From the NCBI RefSeq assembly GCF_011058315.1, contig NZ_CP049298.1, forward strand, positions 2,232,001 through 2,296,000: a stretch of 64,000 bases of DNA. Direction: 5' to 3'. The stretch comes from Chryseobacterium sp. POL2 (GTDB lineage: Bacteria > Bacteroidota > Bacteroidia > Flavobacteriales > Weeksellaceae). Shown in pieces: positions 33,735 to 43,288 of the stretch. The notes below the pieces were generated by a model. The model did no database searches, had not been told where the DNA came from, and was given only the letters and a program-made list of their open reading frames with translations. Made by a program: the position numbers and the translations under genes. Each line of letters opens with the position of its first letter. The first letter of the stretch is position 1.

Positions 33735-35129
33735 ATGGAATACAGAATAGAACACGACACGATGGGCGAAGTAAAAGTCCCTGCCGATAAATATTGGGGT
33801 GCCCAAACCGAAAGATCACGTAACAATTTTAAAATTGGTCCCGAAGCATCCATGCCTCACGAAATCATCGAAGCTTTTGCGTATTTAAAAAAAGCGGCGG
33901 CTTTTGCTAATGCAGATTTAGGCGTACTTCCAACAGAAAAAAGAGACATGATTGCAAGAGTTTGTGAAGAAATTTTGGACGGAAAACTCAACGATCAATT
34001 TCCGTTGGTGATTTGGCAAACGGGTTCTGGAACACAATCCAACATGAATGTGAATGAAGTTATCTCTAACCGAGCTCATGTTCTCAATGGCGGGAAGTTG
34101 GGCGAAACATCTGAAATTCATCCAAATGATGACGTCAACAAATCTCAATCTTCCAACGATACTTATCCAACGGCAATGCACATTGCAGCATACAAAAAAG
34201 TAGTAGAACAAACCATTCCAGCTGTTGAAAAACTAAAAATTACGTTGAATGAAAAATCCGATGCTTTTAAGGACATTGTGAAGATTGGTAGAACGCATTT
34301 AATGGATGCAACGCCATTAACGCTCGGACAAGAATTTTCGGGTTATGTGGCTCAATTGGAATTTGGTTTACGCGCTTTGAAAAACACACTTCCACATCTT
34401 TCAGAATTAGCTTTGGGCGGAACAGCAGTTGGAACAGGCCTCAACACCCCAAAAGCTTACGATGTAAAAGTCGCAGAATATATTGCAAAATTTACGGGAC
34501 ATCCTTTCATCACGGCAGAAAATAAATTTGAAGCTTTGGCCGCTCACGATGCAATCGTAGAATCCCATGGCGCTTTGAAACAATTGGCGGTTTCACTTTT
34601 CAAAATTGCACAAGATATCAGAATGTTGGCTTCTGGGCCTCGTTCAGGAATTGGCGAAATTCATATTCCAGAAAATGAACCTGGCTCATCCATCATGCCC
34701 GGAAAAGTAAATCCCACCCAAAACGAAGCTCTTACTATGGTTTGTGCTCAAGTTTTAGGAAACGACACCACGATTTCGTTTGCAGGAACGCAAGGAAATT
34801 ATGAACTCAATGTTTTCAAACCTGTGATGGCGTACAATTTTTTACAATCGGCGCAGTTGATTGCAGATGCTTGTATTTCGTTCAACGATCATTGTGCAGT
34901 GGGAATTGAACCGAATTTACCAAGAATTAAAGAATTAGTGGATAAATCTTTAATGTTGGTTACGGCATTAAATACGCATATCGGCTACGAAAACGCTGCA
35001 AAAATTGCGAAAACAGCTCACAAAAACGGAACAACTTTAAAGGAAGAAGCTATTAATCTTGGATTGTTAACGGCAGAACAATTTGATGAATGGGTAAAAC
35101 CTGAAGATATGGTGGGAAGTTTGAAGTAG
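33735..35129 (+). CDS. fumC: Fumarate hydratase, class II
   Basis: The 464-residue enzyme is the oxygen-stable, iron-free fumarase of the aspartase/fumarase superfamily. Landmarks are the substrate-binding [15 protein letters not shown] (about residue 95-110), the SSNDTYPTA motif, the [10 protein letters not shown] region, and the superfamily signature [13 protein letters not shown] (about 317-329) whose Ser loop is catalytic. It is intact, unlike the nearby remnant at 30915. It coexists with the class I enzyme at 26299, a pairing known in other bacteria as a response to oxygen or iron supply. Confidence 0.97.
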   Translation: MEYRIEHDTMGEVKVPADKYWGAQTERSRNNFKIGPEASMPHEIIEAFAYLKKAAAFANADLGVLPTEKRDMIARVCEEILDGKLNDQFPLVIWQTGSGTQSNMNVNEVISNRAHVLNGGKLGETSEIHPNDDVNKSQSSNDTYPTAMHIAAYKKVVEQTIPAVEKLKITLNEKSDAFKDIVKIGRTHLMDATPLTLGQEFSGYVAQLEFGLRALKNTLPHLSELALGGTAVGTGLNTPKAYDVKVAEYIAKFTGHPFITAENKFEALAAHDAIVESHGALKQLAVSLFKIAQDIRMLASGPRSGIGEIHIPENEPGSSIMPGKVNPTQNEALTMVCAQVLGNDTTISFAGTQGNYELNVFKPVMAYNFLQSAQLIADACISFNDHCAVGIEPNLPRIKELVDKSLMLVTALNTHIGYENAAKIAKTAHKNGTTLKEEAINLGLLTAEQFDEWVKPEDMVGSLK

Positions 35130-35158
35130 AATCAAGAGTCAAGAATCAAGAATCAAGG
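35129..35158. repeat. Short tandem 7-bp repeat after fumC
   Basis: The unit TCAAGAA or close variants (TCAAGAG, TCAAGAA, TCAAGAA, TCAAGGT) occurs four times in tandem. Such arrays occur in flavobacterial intergenic DNA. No role is apparent. Confidence 0.6.
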
Positions 35159-35237
35159 TGATTTTTAAATATATTCTTAAAATATGAAAGCGATCAATGC
35201 ACAAAAGCGGATGAGTGAAATAGCATCAAAATAAAAA

Positions 35238-35266
35238 AATAGCTTTAGGACAAACCTAAAGCTATT
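35238..35266. terminator. Terminator between fumC and M16 peptidase operon
   Basis: The arms AATAGCTTTAGG and CCTAAAGCTATT flank an ACAAA loop, with A runs and T-rich sequence either side. Confidence 0.88.
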
Positions 35267-35286
35267 TAAATTTATAAACTAAAAAA

Positions 35287-37332
35287 TTAGTTTATTTTAA
35301 AATCTGCATCTTTAGCTTTGTTAATTTGGTAATCTTTGATGATGAAATCGATGCTTTGTCCCATCATTGATTGTGACATTTTGAAAGGATATTTAACACC
35401 ATCCACAACTTTATAATCACTAAATGTCACAGGAACTGTCATCTCCTGACCACCCATTTTTTGAGTTTTGGTTTCGCCAGTTTTCAAACCTGTGCTAAGG
35501 CTATAATAATAAGTTGTCGAAGCATCTTTGATGCCGTAAGAATCTTCGTTGTTGATTTTTTCAACGCCTGTAATTTTAAGATCTTTGTTGTTTGCAAATC
35601 CTAATTCTGGGAACAATAATTTGTCTGCCAACATTTGAGCTTTCGTTTCCTCAGGAAGATCCATCGATTGACCTTGCGCCATCATTTTACCATTTGTACC
35701 ATCGAAAACGATTTTCTGCATGCTGTTGCCCATAACTTTGATATCCATCAAACTTTTGCCGCCTAGAGCTCTGCTCATCGTCATGTTAATTGGCATGTTT
35801 TGCACAGTTGCATCGGCATTCAGGCTTATAGATTTTACTTTGTCCAAAGCGGTTTTTCCTCCGATAGCTGTGATGTATTTGTCTGCAATCTGAGCAACGG
35901 TCACATCAATTTTTTGTGCGACTGGTTTTGAAGTTTTGTTCGCATCTTTGTCATAATAGCTAACAGGATAGCCTAATTTTTCTAAGCTGTCAGCCACTTC
36001 CGAAGCTTTACCAGCAACAAAAATTCTACTTTGATTGGGTAGGATATAGGCTTTTGCAGCGTCTTGAACATTAGCAATTGTCACTTGGTCAATAGACTTA
36101 AGATAATTGGTGTAAAAATCTTTTGGTAAGTTGTAAACCTGAGAATTAACTGCAAATCCAGCGATGGTTTCTGGTTTTTCCATAGAACGGATGAAATCGC
36201 CTTTTAGTTTGGCTTTTGCATTGGCAAGTTCTTCTGGTTTTATGGTAGTTATGCCTTTCAATTCGTTCATAAACTCCATAACTGCTTTGTCTGTTACTTC
36301 GTTTCTTACACTTGCTTCAGCATTAAATTCGGGGCTGTATTTTCCTGTTGATAAATCTGAATAAGCACCGTAAGTGAATCCATTTTTCTCACGAAGATTC
36401 ATGAACAAACGCGCTTCTCCACCGCCTCCAAGGATGTAATCTGCAATTTCTGCAGCGAAAAACTCAGGGTCTTTCTTTTGTAATGTGCTGATGTTATTAA
36501 TATTGATAACCGACTGAACCGCCGATGGAACATCGATCATGACAATTTCCGTTTTAGCAACATTTTTAACTGCTGGAGTCGGCGGATAAACGAAATCTGA
36601 CTTTTTCCAAGCACCAAATTTGTTTTCGATAAGCTTTTTTACATCCTTGTATTTAACATCACCAACAACAACTAGATAGGCGTTGTTTGGAGCGAAATAT
36701 TTGGAATAAGCTTCTTGAACGTCTTTCAGTTGGATGGCATTGTTAGTAGCTTCGGTTTCGAATTCTCCTCTTGCTGTATTTTTTCCGTAGATAATAGCAT
36801 TAGAAACTTTTGATGCGATAGATTTTGCATTTTTCTCATCAAGTTTTAAAGCTTCGATGCTTCTTTCTTTAGATTTCTGAACTTCTTCGGCCGTGAATTT
36901 TGGGTTGATTGCCGCATCTGCCAACAAGCCTAAAACTTCTGGGAAATATTTTGTTAAAGTGTTTGCGAAAGCACCGTTTGAACTAAAATTAATTTTTGAT
37001 CCTAAAAAATCGACTCTTTTATTAAAATCATCTTTAGACATGGACATTGTGCCTTTTCCCAATTGGTCAGCCATGATGCTGTTAACACCAGCAATGTTAG
37101 CTTCGTAAACCGGCGGGCGATCCATCGACAAGCTCACGTTAACGCGAGGCAGCTTGTGGTTTTCTACCACCATAACTGTTAAACCATTGTTTAGTTTAAA
37201 AGTTTTTGGTGTTGCAATGTTGATGCTTGGTGTTGGACCAGGCTTTGGCATTGCGTTAAGGTCTAGTTTTTGTGCCATCGTCATTCCTGAAATCAGAAAA
37301 CTTGCGGCTATGTAAGTTAGTTGCTTTTTCAT
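35287..37332 (-). CDS. M16-family peptidase-like protein, second subunit
   Basis: This 681-residue protein has a signal peptide (MKKQLTYIAASFLISGMTMAQ) and two M16 (insulinase-like) domains in the first 480 residues, with the M16 core FKLNNGLTVMVVENHKLPRV. The zinc motif HxxEH is missing; that region reads NSIMADQLGKGTMSM, so this is the noncatalytic partner of the two-subunit type. After about residue 485 there is a further domain (ISLNADATVQNMP onward) resembling lipoprotein-type beta folds. The start at 37332 begins the signal peptide. It follows the catalytic subunit gene by four bases. Confidence 0.85.
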   Translation of the reverse strand: MKKQLTYIAASFLISGMTMAQKLDLNAMPKPGPTPSINIATPKTFKLNNGLTVMVVENHKLPRVNVSLSMDRPPVYEANIAGVNSIMADQLGKGTMSMSKDDFNKRVDFLGSKINFSSNGAFANTLTKYFPEVLGLLADAAINPKFTAEEVQKSKERSIEALKLDEKNAKSIASKVSNAIIYGKNTARGEFETEATNNAIQLKDVQEAYSKYFAPNNAYLVVVGDVKYKDVKKLIENKFGAWKKSDFVYPPTPAVKNVAKTEIVMIDVPSAVQSVININNISTLQKKDPEFFAAEIADYILGGGGEARLFMNLREKNGFTYGAYSDLSTGKYSPEFNAEASVRNEVTDKAVMEFMNELKGITTIKPEELANAKAKLKGDFIRSMEKPETIAGFAVNSQVYNLPKDFYTNYLKSIDQVTIANVQDAAKAYILPNQSRIFVAGKASEVADSLEKLGYPVSYYDKDANKTSKPVAQKIDVTVAQIADKYITAIGGKTALDKVKSISLNADATVQNMPINMTMSRALGGKSLMDIKVMGNSMQKIVFDGTNGKMMAQGQSMDLPEETKAQMLADKLLFPELGFANNKDLKITGVEKINNEDSYGIKDASTTYYYSLSTGLKTGETKTQKMGGQEMTVPVTFSDYKVVDGVKYPFKMSQSMMGQSIDFIIKDYQINKAKDADFKIN

Positions 37333-37336
37333 TTGA

Positions 37337-38650
37337 TTATTTTTTCTCAGGTACGTAATTGATGATGACACGTTGGTTAGGATTAAGATATTTTTTCGCA
37401 GCATTTCTCAAATCCTCTTTTGTAATAGAACGGTAGATGTCAATTTCTTTATTAATTAAATTAGCATCGCCATACAAAACTTTGTAAGTTGCTAAAGAAC
37501 TTGCAATACCCTGAACGCTTGAATTGGCATTAACAAACTGATTTTCTTCGATGTTTTGAAGTTTTTGATAATCTTCGTCCGAAATAAGAGTGGTTTGTAA
37601 TTTTGTAATTTCAGCATCGATATCTTTTTGTAAAGCGTCTTTTGTTGTAGAACCCATCGGAATGGCAAATACAGCGAAAATACCGTAATCTTCAAGACCT
37701 AAATTAATCGCTTGTATTTCCAAAGCTTTTTTGTCCTGATCTACCATTTTTTTGTACAAGACAGAAGATTTACCGCCACTTAGATAAGTTGAAAGCATGC
37801 TTAGTGCATAAGATTCTTTGTCACGGCTTCCCGGAACTCTGTAAGAGAACAAATAAGCAGGAATCTGAATGTTGGGGTCTGCCCAGGTTACTTCTTTTGG
37901 CTGTGTAATAGGATCTTCTTTGATAGAAACACGCGTTATTTCTGGACCTCTTGGGATGGAGCCATAATATTCTTCAATCCATTTTTTTGTTTGATCCGTT
38001 TTGAAATCTCCAGCTACAACCAAAGTCGCATTGTTTGGAGAATAATATTTTTTAAAGAAATCCTGGAACTCGCTTAACTTAGCATTGTTAAGATCTTCCA
38101 TAGTTCCTATGGTTGTCCATCGGTAAGGATGTTTTGTGAACAAGTTATTTTGTAAAGCGGTCAAAAGATTTCCGTAAGGCTGGTTATCCATACGAAGTCT
38201 TTTTTCTTCTTTTACAACTTCACGCTGTGTGTCAACACCGATTTGGTTAATAATAGGATGGCGCAATCTGTCAGCTTCCATCCACAGTCCCAATTGCAGA
38301 TTGTTGGATGGGAAGGTTTCGTAATAATAAGTTCTGTCATTGGTTGTGTTCGCGTTGTTTGTACCACCGTTAGATGATACCACTTTGAACCATTCTCCTC
38401 TTTTAATATTGGCTGTACCTTCGAATAAAAGGTGTTCAAAAAAGTGTGCAAAACCGCTTCTGCCGACTTCTTCATCTTTAGCCCCAACATGATACATTAC
38501 ACCAGAAGTTACTACTGGCGCGGAATTGTCTTGGTGAAGAATAACATTCATTCCGTTAGGAAGCGTATATTCTTCAAACTTAATTTCTTGTGCGTTCGTC
38601 AGCATTCCGAAAAATGCTAGCGAAGCAATGGATAATTGTTTTAATTTCAT
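37337..38650 (-). CDS. M16-family zinc peptidase, catalytic subunit
   Basis: The 437-residue protein has a signal peptide (MKLKQLSIASLAFFGMLTNAQ) and the inverted zinc-binding motif HFFEHLLFEG (HxxEH), with the downstream Glu and the YYETFPSNNLQ segment typical of M16B peptidases. It probably degrades peptides in the periplasm together with the noncatalytic partner encoded four bases downstream. An ATG nine bases further upstream (38659) could also be used and would add MLK. The pair is an operon. Confidence 0.9.
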   Translation of the reverse strand: MKLKQLSIASLAFFGMLTNAQEIKFEEYTLPNGMNVILHQDNSAPVVTSGVMYHVGAKDEEVGRSGFAHFFEHLLFEGTANIKRGEWFKVVSSNGGTNNANTTNDRTYYYETFPSNNLQLGLWMEADRLRHPIINQIGVDTQREVVKEEKRLRMDNQPYGNLLTALQNNLFTKHPYRWTTIGTMEDLNNAKLSEFQDFFKKYYSPNNATLVVAGDFKTDQTKKWIEEYYGSIPRGPEITRVSIKEDPITQPKEVTWADPNIQIPAYLFSYRVPGSRDKESYALSMLSTYLSGGKSSVLYKKMVDQDKKALEIQAINLGLEDYGIFAVFAIPMGSTTKDALQKDIDAEITKLQTTLISDEDYQKLQNIEENQFVNANSSVQGIASSLATYKVLYGDANLINKEIDIYRSITKEDLRNAAKKYLNPNQRVIINYVPEKK

Positions 38651-38719
38651 CTTTAACATTTGTTAATCTAATGTATAAGTATGAAAAAAGTTAAAAATGT
38701 TACATGTGATGGGCTTTTT

Positions 38720-39421
38720 CTATATGTTTTCTGTGAAAAAATGCTCGAGCTCTTGTAAGGTTTCTGGAGAAGTTTGGATGTCGCGGACCAATTCTCCTTT
38801 ATTAAGGACTACAATTCTATCGGATATTTCTGTGGTATGTACTAAATCGTGGCTAGAAATAATGAATGTAGAATCTGAATTGTTGGACCATTGTTTTACT
38901 AAATTTTTAAGTTTAATCTGTGTGGACGGATCAAGATTTGCAAAGGGCTCATCCAAAACGATGTATTGCGGTTTGCCAATGAGGGCGCCGACAATACCTA
39001 CCTTTTTCATGTTTCCTTTGGAAAGATCGCGGATGTATTTTTTGGCATTCAGGACTTCTCCATTGAAAAACTCAACAAATTCTGTTAAAAAACTGTCAAC
39101 GCTGGCTTTGTTCCAACCACGAAGTTCTCCTAAGAAATAAAAATATTCTTCGGGTGTCAAATAACCAATAAGAAAGCTTTCATCAATAAATGCGGAAACT
39201 TTGTTTTTCCAATTTTCGGAAACGTTGACTTTTTCGTCATCTATTTCCACTGATCCAGACGAGGCTTCTATTAAATCTAAAATTAAGCTGAAAAGTGTGG
39301 TTTTCCCAGCGCCGTTGTTTCCGACCAAGCCAATGGTTTGGCTTTCAGAAAGATTAAGTTCAGGAATATTAAGAACTTGGCGATCGCCATATATTTTTGT
39401 TAAATTTTGAATTCTTATCAT
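38720..39421 (-). CDS. ABC transporter ATP-binding protein
   Basis: The 233-residue ATPase has Walker A GNNGAGKTT (about residues 34-42), signature DLSKGNMKK in a degenerate LSGGQ-type position, Walker B YIVLDEPFANLDP and the switch His in ISSHDL. It is the energising subunit for the DUF5687 membrane protein encoded nine bases upstream. The exported substrate is not evident. Confidence 0.9.
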   Translation of the reverse strand: MIRIQNLTKIYGDRQVLNIPELNLSESQTIGLVGNNGAGKTTLFSLILDLIEASSGSVEIDDEKVNVSENWKNKVSAFIDESFLIGYLTPEEYFYFLGELRGWNKASVDSFLTEFVEFFNGEVLNAKKYIRDLSKGNMKKVGIVGALIGKPQYIVLDEPFANLDPSTQIKLKNLVKQWSNNSDSTFIISSHDLVHTTEISDRIVVLNKGELVRDIQTSPETLQELEHFFTENI

Positions 39422-39430
39422 TTTTAATTT

Positions 39431-40897
39431 TTAAGATGTTTTTTTAAACTCGACCAAGGTGTCGTATTTTTCTTTTTTATAAAGCTTTGTGATGTAGTCA
39501 AACACCTTTTCTCTCAGCAAAAATCCGATAATGCCGACAGCGGCAATGGCTACAACGCCACCTATTGTCCCAAAAAAATGATTTGCGCCTCCGAAAATTA
39601 ACATTGGTAAAAGTATTTTCGGAATAACGAGCAATATGTTTTTGAGACTGAGATTATTCTGTTGTCCCATTGATTTTTTTGCGGTGTTGAGGTCCATTGG
39701 GTTTTTATTAAATGCGCCAGATAATAAAGTGATTTGAGAATTTACACCAATATTATAAAGGCCTGCCGCGAAAAATGTGAAATAAACTTTCCACCCAAAA
39801 AAGGCATAAAATAATGCCATAAACATTGACACAAACGTCACGATATTTACCAGCCACCATTTGGCTTTTAGATATTCTTTATAAGGAACATTCAGACTCA
39901 TCATTAGCGGATAATACGAGCTGTCAAACGACGGAACTCTTTGTCCGAATAGCATCTGAAAACCTCCCGTTACAAAAAGTCCTAAAAACATCAGCATGAA
40001 AGGCGTTTTGTAAGATGGCGTAGAAAACATTAATAAGCCATAAAATAAAAATAAAAAACCTCCGATGGCGATAGCGCGTGCTGCCTTGCTGCGTTTCAAC
40101 ATTCTGATGTCGTTGTTCATAAAAGTGCCTAATATCCCAAACTTGTTTAAGAATTGAATATTTTCAGATTTGGCTTCTTCTTTTTTGGTTTCCAGAGCTT
40201 TGTCCAGATAGAAAATATTTTTTATATAATTAAAACACAAATACAACAAGGGCAAAAACACCAACATAGGAAGAATGGCTAACCAAGGTTTTTCATAGAA
40301 AGCATAAAATATCGTTCCCGAAATATCTCTGAAAGAAATAATTTTAAAATAGTCTAAAACAACGGCAATGAAAAGAAATGCACCAATCAAATACGCGATT
40401 TTGTCTTTTCCGTTCATTAAAATATTCAACAAATTGCTAATGAAATACATTAAAATAATGGCTGTAAACCAAGCCAAACATCCAAGCCAACTATAGCCAT
40501 CTATCAATAGCAACACGACAAAAGGAAGATACAAAAACACGTTTCCCCAAGTGAAGAATGATAAAAAGGTTTTAGAAATCAAATATTTAACAATGGTGTT
40601 TTTGGGGATGTTCATTGTTAAAAATGCTTTGATGTTCTGCGTTGGCATTTGTTGCATAAAATAGCGCAAAACAATGTCTGCCAAAAAAGCGTATAACAAA
40701 AATCTACCTACAAATTGCAATGGATCAACATGCAACTCTTGTTTTGGATAATAAAAAGCAAAAATGCTAAGACCCACAAAAACCGCCAGAAAATAAATGA
40801 TGATGAAAATCTGGAAAATCTTCATCGCAACATTGGCTGCTAAAGTGCTAGAACGCATAAAGTTTTTAAACTCCAAACTTAGAAAAGGTTTTATCAT
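39431..40897 (-). CDS. DUF5687 family membrane protein (ABC exporter permease)
   Basis: The 488-residue protein has about ten or more membrane helices and belongs to the DUF5687 type, a Bacteroidetes ABC-2-like permease. Its gene is directly followed by the ATPase gene, so the two form an exporter. No substrate can be inferred. The N-terminus (LSLEFKNFMRSS) and the long helical C-terminal half are typical. It starts divergently from dnaB. Confidence 0.85.
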   Translation of the reverse strand: MIKPFLSLEFKNFMRSSTLAANVAMKIFQIFIIIYFLAVFVGLSIFAFYYPKQELHVDPLQFVGRFLLYAFLADIVLRYFMQQMPTQNIKAFLTMNIPKNTIVKYLISKTFLSFFTWGNVFLYLPFVVLLLIDGYSWLGCLAWFTAIILMYFISNLLNILMNGKDKIAYLIGAFLFIAVVLDYFKIISFRDISGTIFYAFYEKPWLAILPMLVFLPLLYLCFNYIKNIFYLDKALETKKEEAKSENIQFLNKFGILGTFMNNDIRMLKRSKAARAIAIGGFLFLFYGLLMFSTPSYKTPFMLMFLGLFVTGGFQMLFGQRVPSFDSSYYPLMMSLNVPYKEYLKAKWWLVNIVTFVSMFMALFYAFFGWKVYFTFFAAGLYNIGVNSQITLLSGAFNKNPMDLNTAKKSMGQQNNLSLKNILLVIPKILLPMLIFGGANHFFGTIGGVVAIAAVGIIGFLLREKVFDYITKLYKKEKYDTLVEFKKTS

Positions 40898-41081
40898 TTT
40901 TAAATTTTAGAAAATGTAGTATAATTATTTAGTTAACAAAATACGGAATTTGTTACAAAGTCTGATATTTTTGAAGTTTCATCGAAGTTATCAACATTAC
41001 AAACTGTGATTCTGCAAGACTTTTATTAGTTTTCCATAAAATTTTGTTTAGAACTTGATTCTAAAAAAAATCTAAAAGACG

Positions 41082-41089
41082 TATCTTTG
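41082..41089 (+). promoter_or_regulatory. -7 box of dnaB, implying a leaderless mRNA
   Basis: TATCTTTG matches TAnnTTTG and lies four bases before the dnaB ATG. A TTG lies at 41055-41057, 24 bases upstream, slightly beyond the usual spacing. Confidence 0.55.
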
Positions 41090-41093
41090 TATT

Positions 41094-42701
41094 ATGGCTC
41101 AAAAAGAAACCTTATCGTCGCTTACACAAGGCAATTTTGCTAAAGAATTATCCATTTCGGATGGCAAAATGCCACCTAATGCTGTTGATTTTGAAAAACT
41201 GGTTATCGGGACTTTTTTAATTGATAGAAAAGGATTGGACCATTCTATCGACCTGCTGACGCCAGAGGTGTTTTACGATCCGCGACATACGACGATTTTT
41301 GAAGCAATACTCAAACTTTATGAGACCAATTCGCCCATCGATATGATGACCGTTATTCAGGAACTTAAAAGAACTGAAAGACTCAATCTTGCAGGAGGCG
41401 ACCATTACATCATTGATTTGACATTAGGTGTTAGCTCTTCAGCGCATATCGAATATCACGTTCGGGTGATTTTGGAGAAATTTATTCTTCGCTCTTTAAT
41501 TAATGTTTCTGCCAATGTCATCGACAGTTCTTACAAAGAAACGACCGATGTTTTTGAACTTCTTGATAAAGCAGAACAATCTTTCTTTGAAATTACAAAC
41601 GGAACCATTAAAAAAGGTTTCGATACCGCCAACTCTTTGGTAAAAGAGGCGATTGACAAGATAAAATCATTAAAAGATAAAGAAGGTCTTTCTGGTGTTC
41701 CATCAGGATTTTCTGCTTTGGATAAAGAAACAGGAGGCTGGCAAAATTCGGACCTTATTATTATTGCAGCTCGTCCAGCGATGGGGAAAACCGCTTTCAT
41801 ACTTTCTATGGCACGAAATATCACTGTAGATAATAATATTCCTTTGGCGCTTTTCTCTCTGGAGATGGCTTCTGTACAGTTGATTACCAGGATGATTGCT
41901 TCCGAAACGGGTATTTCTTCCGAAAATTTAAGAAAAGGAACATTGTCCGATCAAGAATGGAGCAGCTTGTTTACCAATGTTTCAGCTTTGGAAAACGCAC
42001 CGCTTTATATTGATGAAACGCCATCTTTGTCCATCTTTGACTTTAGAGCAAAATGTCGAAGATTGGTTATGCAACACGGTGTTAAAATCATCATGGTCGA
42101 TTACCTTCAGCTGATGACTGCTAATTCTGGAAAAGCAGGAGGCAATCGTGAACAAGAAATTGCCATGATTTCACGATCATTAAAAGCCATTGCAAAAGAA
42201 TTAAATGTTCCTGTTATTGCCCTTTCTCAGTTATCGAGAACGGTAGAAACGCGTCCTGGAAAACGTCCTATGTTATCCGATTTGAGAGAATCTGGAGCCA
42301 TTGAGCAAGATGCTGATATTGTGTCATTTATTTTCCGTCCAGAATATTATAAAATTGCTGTTTGGGATAATGATGAAGAAGGTATGGAAACGCCGACCGA
42401 AAATCAAGCCGAGATTATCATTGCAAAACACCGTAATGGTGCAACAGCCGATGTGCGATTAGCTTTCCACAAAAATATTGGTAAATTCGATGATATCGAA
42501 ACGCTTGGCAACGCTTATGGTGGTGGTTTTGGCGGTTCGACTCCTTCTGGATTTGGTTCAGGAAATTTCGAAGCGCCAGATTTTGGAAAAATCACGGTTA
42601 CCGGAACGCCAGATTCTGCATTTGGACCAGCAATTCCTTCTAAAGGACAAGTTTCTGGTTCTGCGATGAACGATGATGACGATGATGAAATGCCTTTTTA
42701 A
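41094..42701 (+). CDS. dnaB: Replicative DNA helicase
   Basis: DnaB is the hexameric helicase that unwinds DNA at replication forks. The 535-residue protein has the N-terminal DnaB domain (about 28-130) and the RecA-like C-terminal domain with Walker A ARPAMGKTAF (about 226-235), the motif MVDYLQLM and SQLSRTVE; the DLRESGAIEQDAD motif follows. A long acidic Gly-rich C-terminal tail (FGGSTPSGFGSG, then DDDDDEMPF) is a bit unusual but common in flavobacterial DnaB. The gene precedes rnhA by ten bases. Confidence 0.97.
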   Translation: MAQKETLSSLTQGNFAKELSISDGKMPPNAVDFEKLVIGTFLIDRKGLDHSIDLLTPEVFYDPRHTTIFEAILKLYETNSPIDMMTVIQELKRTERLNLAGGDHYIIDLTLGVSSSAHIEYHVRVILEKFILRSLINVSANVIDSSYKETTDVFELLDKAEQSFFEITNGTIKKGFDTANSLVKEAIDKIKSLKDKEGLSGVPSGFSALDKETGGWQNSDLIIIAARPAMGKTAFILSMARNITVDNNIPLALFSLEMASVQLITRMIASETGISSENLRKGTLSDQEWSSLFTNVSALENAPLYIDETPSLSIFDFRAKCRRLVMQHGVKIIMVDYLQLMTANSGKAGGNREQEIAMISRSLKAIAKELNVPVIALSQLSRTVETRPGKRPMLSDLRESGAIEQDADIVSFIFRPEYYKIAVWDNDEEGMETPTENQAEIIIAKHRNGATADVRLAFHKNIGKFDDIETLGNAYGGGFGGSTPSGFGSGNFEAPDFGKITVTGTPDSAFGPAIPSKGQVSGSAMNDDDDDEMPF

Positions 42702-42711
42702 AATTTAGAGT

Positions 42712-43188
42712 TTGAAAATCGAAATTTTTACCGATGGCGCATGTAGTGGAAATCCTGGAAAAGGAGGTTTTGGAATCCTTATGCGCGTTCCCGAAAAACA
42801 ATATCAAAAACATTTCTCCGCAGGCTTCAGATTAACAACCAATAACCGAATGGAGTTAATGGCTGTTGTGGTTGCTTTGTCAAAATTAAAAGATGAAGGA
42901 CACGATGTCCATATCTATACGGACAGCAAGTATGTGTCGGATGCGGTTAACCAAAACTGGATTGCTGGTTGGGTAAAACGCGCTTGGAAAAATGTTAAGA
43001 ATCCCGACTTGTGGCAAACTTTGATTCCGTTATTGAAAAAGTACAATCCAAAATTCCATTGGATAAAAGGTCACGCAGGTCATCCCGAAAACGAATTGGT
43101 TGACCAGCTTGCTGTAAAAGCGGCTCAAAATGCTAATCTTCAGGTTGATAGCTATTTTGAGAATCAAAACAATGGCGGGCTTTTCTAA
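42712..43188 (+). CDS. rnhA: Ribonuclease HI (TTG start)
   Basis: RNase HI cuts RNA in RNA-DNA hybrids. The 158-residue protein keeps the catalytic acids Asp8 (FTDGACSGNPG), Glu48 (NNRMELMAV), Asp71 (IYTDSKYV) and Asp131 (ENELVDQLA). The start is TTG: an in-frame stop lies just upstream and the next ATG would remove the first catalytic Asp. A stop and spacing of ten bases to dnaB suggest cotranscription. Downstream lies GC-rich structured element B. Confidence 0.93.
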   Translation: MKIEIFTDGACSGNPGKGGFGILMRVPEKQYQKHFSAGFRLTTNNRMELMAVVVALSKLKDEGHDVHIYTDSKYVSDAVNQNWIAGWVKRAWKNVKNPDLWQTLIPLLKKYNPKFHWIKGHAGHPENELVDQLAVKAAQNANLQVDSYFENQNNGGLF

Positions 43189-43268
43189 AAAGGATATTCA
43201 GTTTATTAAATTAAACAGTTTGTTTGTTTCTCATTTTTTTATAAAGTTAATTTCACCTGAAATTGTTA

Positions 43269-43287
43269 GGAGCCTTGTTACGGCTCC
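43269..43287 (+). terminator. GC-rich hairpin after rnhA
   Basis: GGAGCC and GGCTCC form a six-pair stem with a TTGTTAC loop, just before element B. There is no T run after it, so terminator action is uncertain. Confidence 0.4.
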
Positions 43288-43288
43288 C

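Noticed and set aside
35129-35158. Possible CRISPR-like array
   Set aside because: Units are only seven bases long with no spacers, and there are no cas genes in the window.
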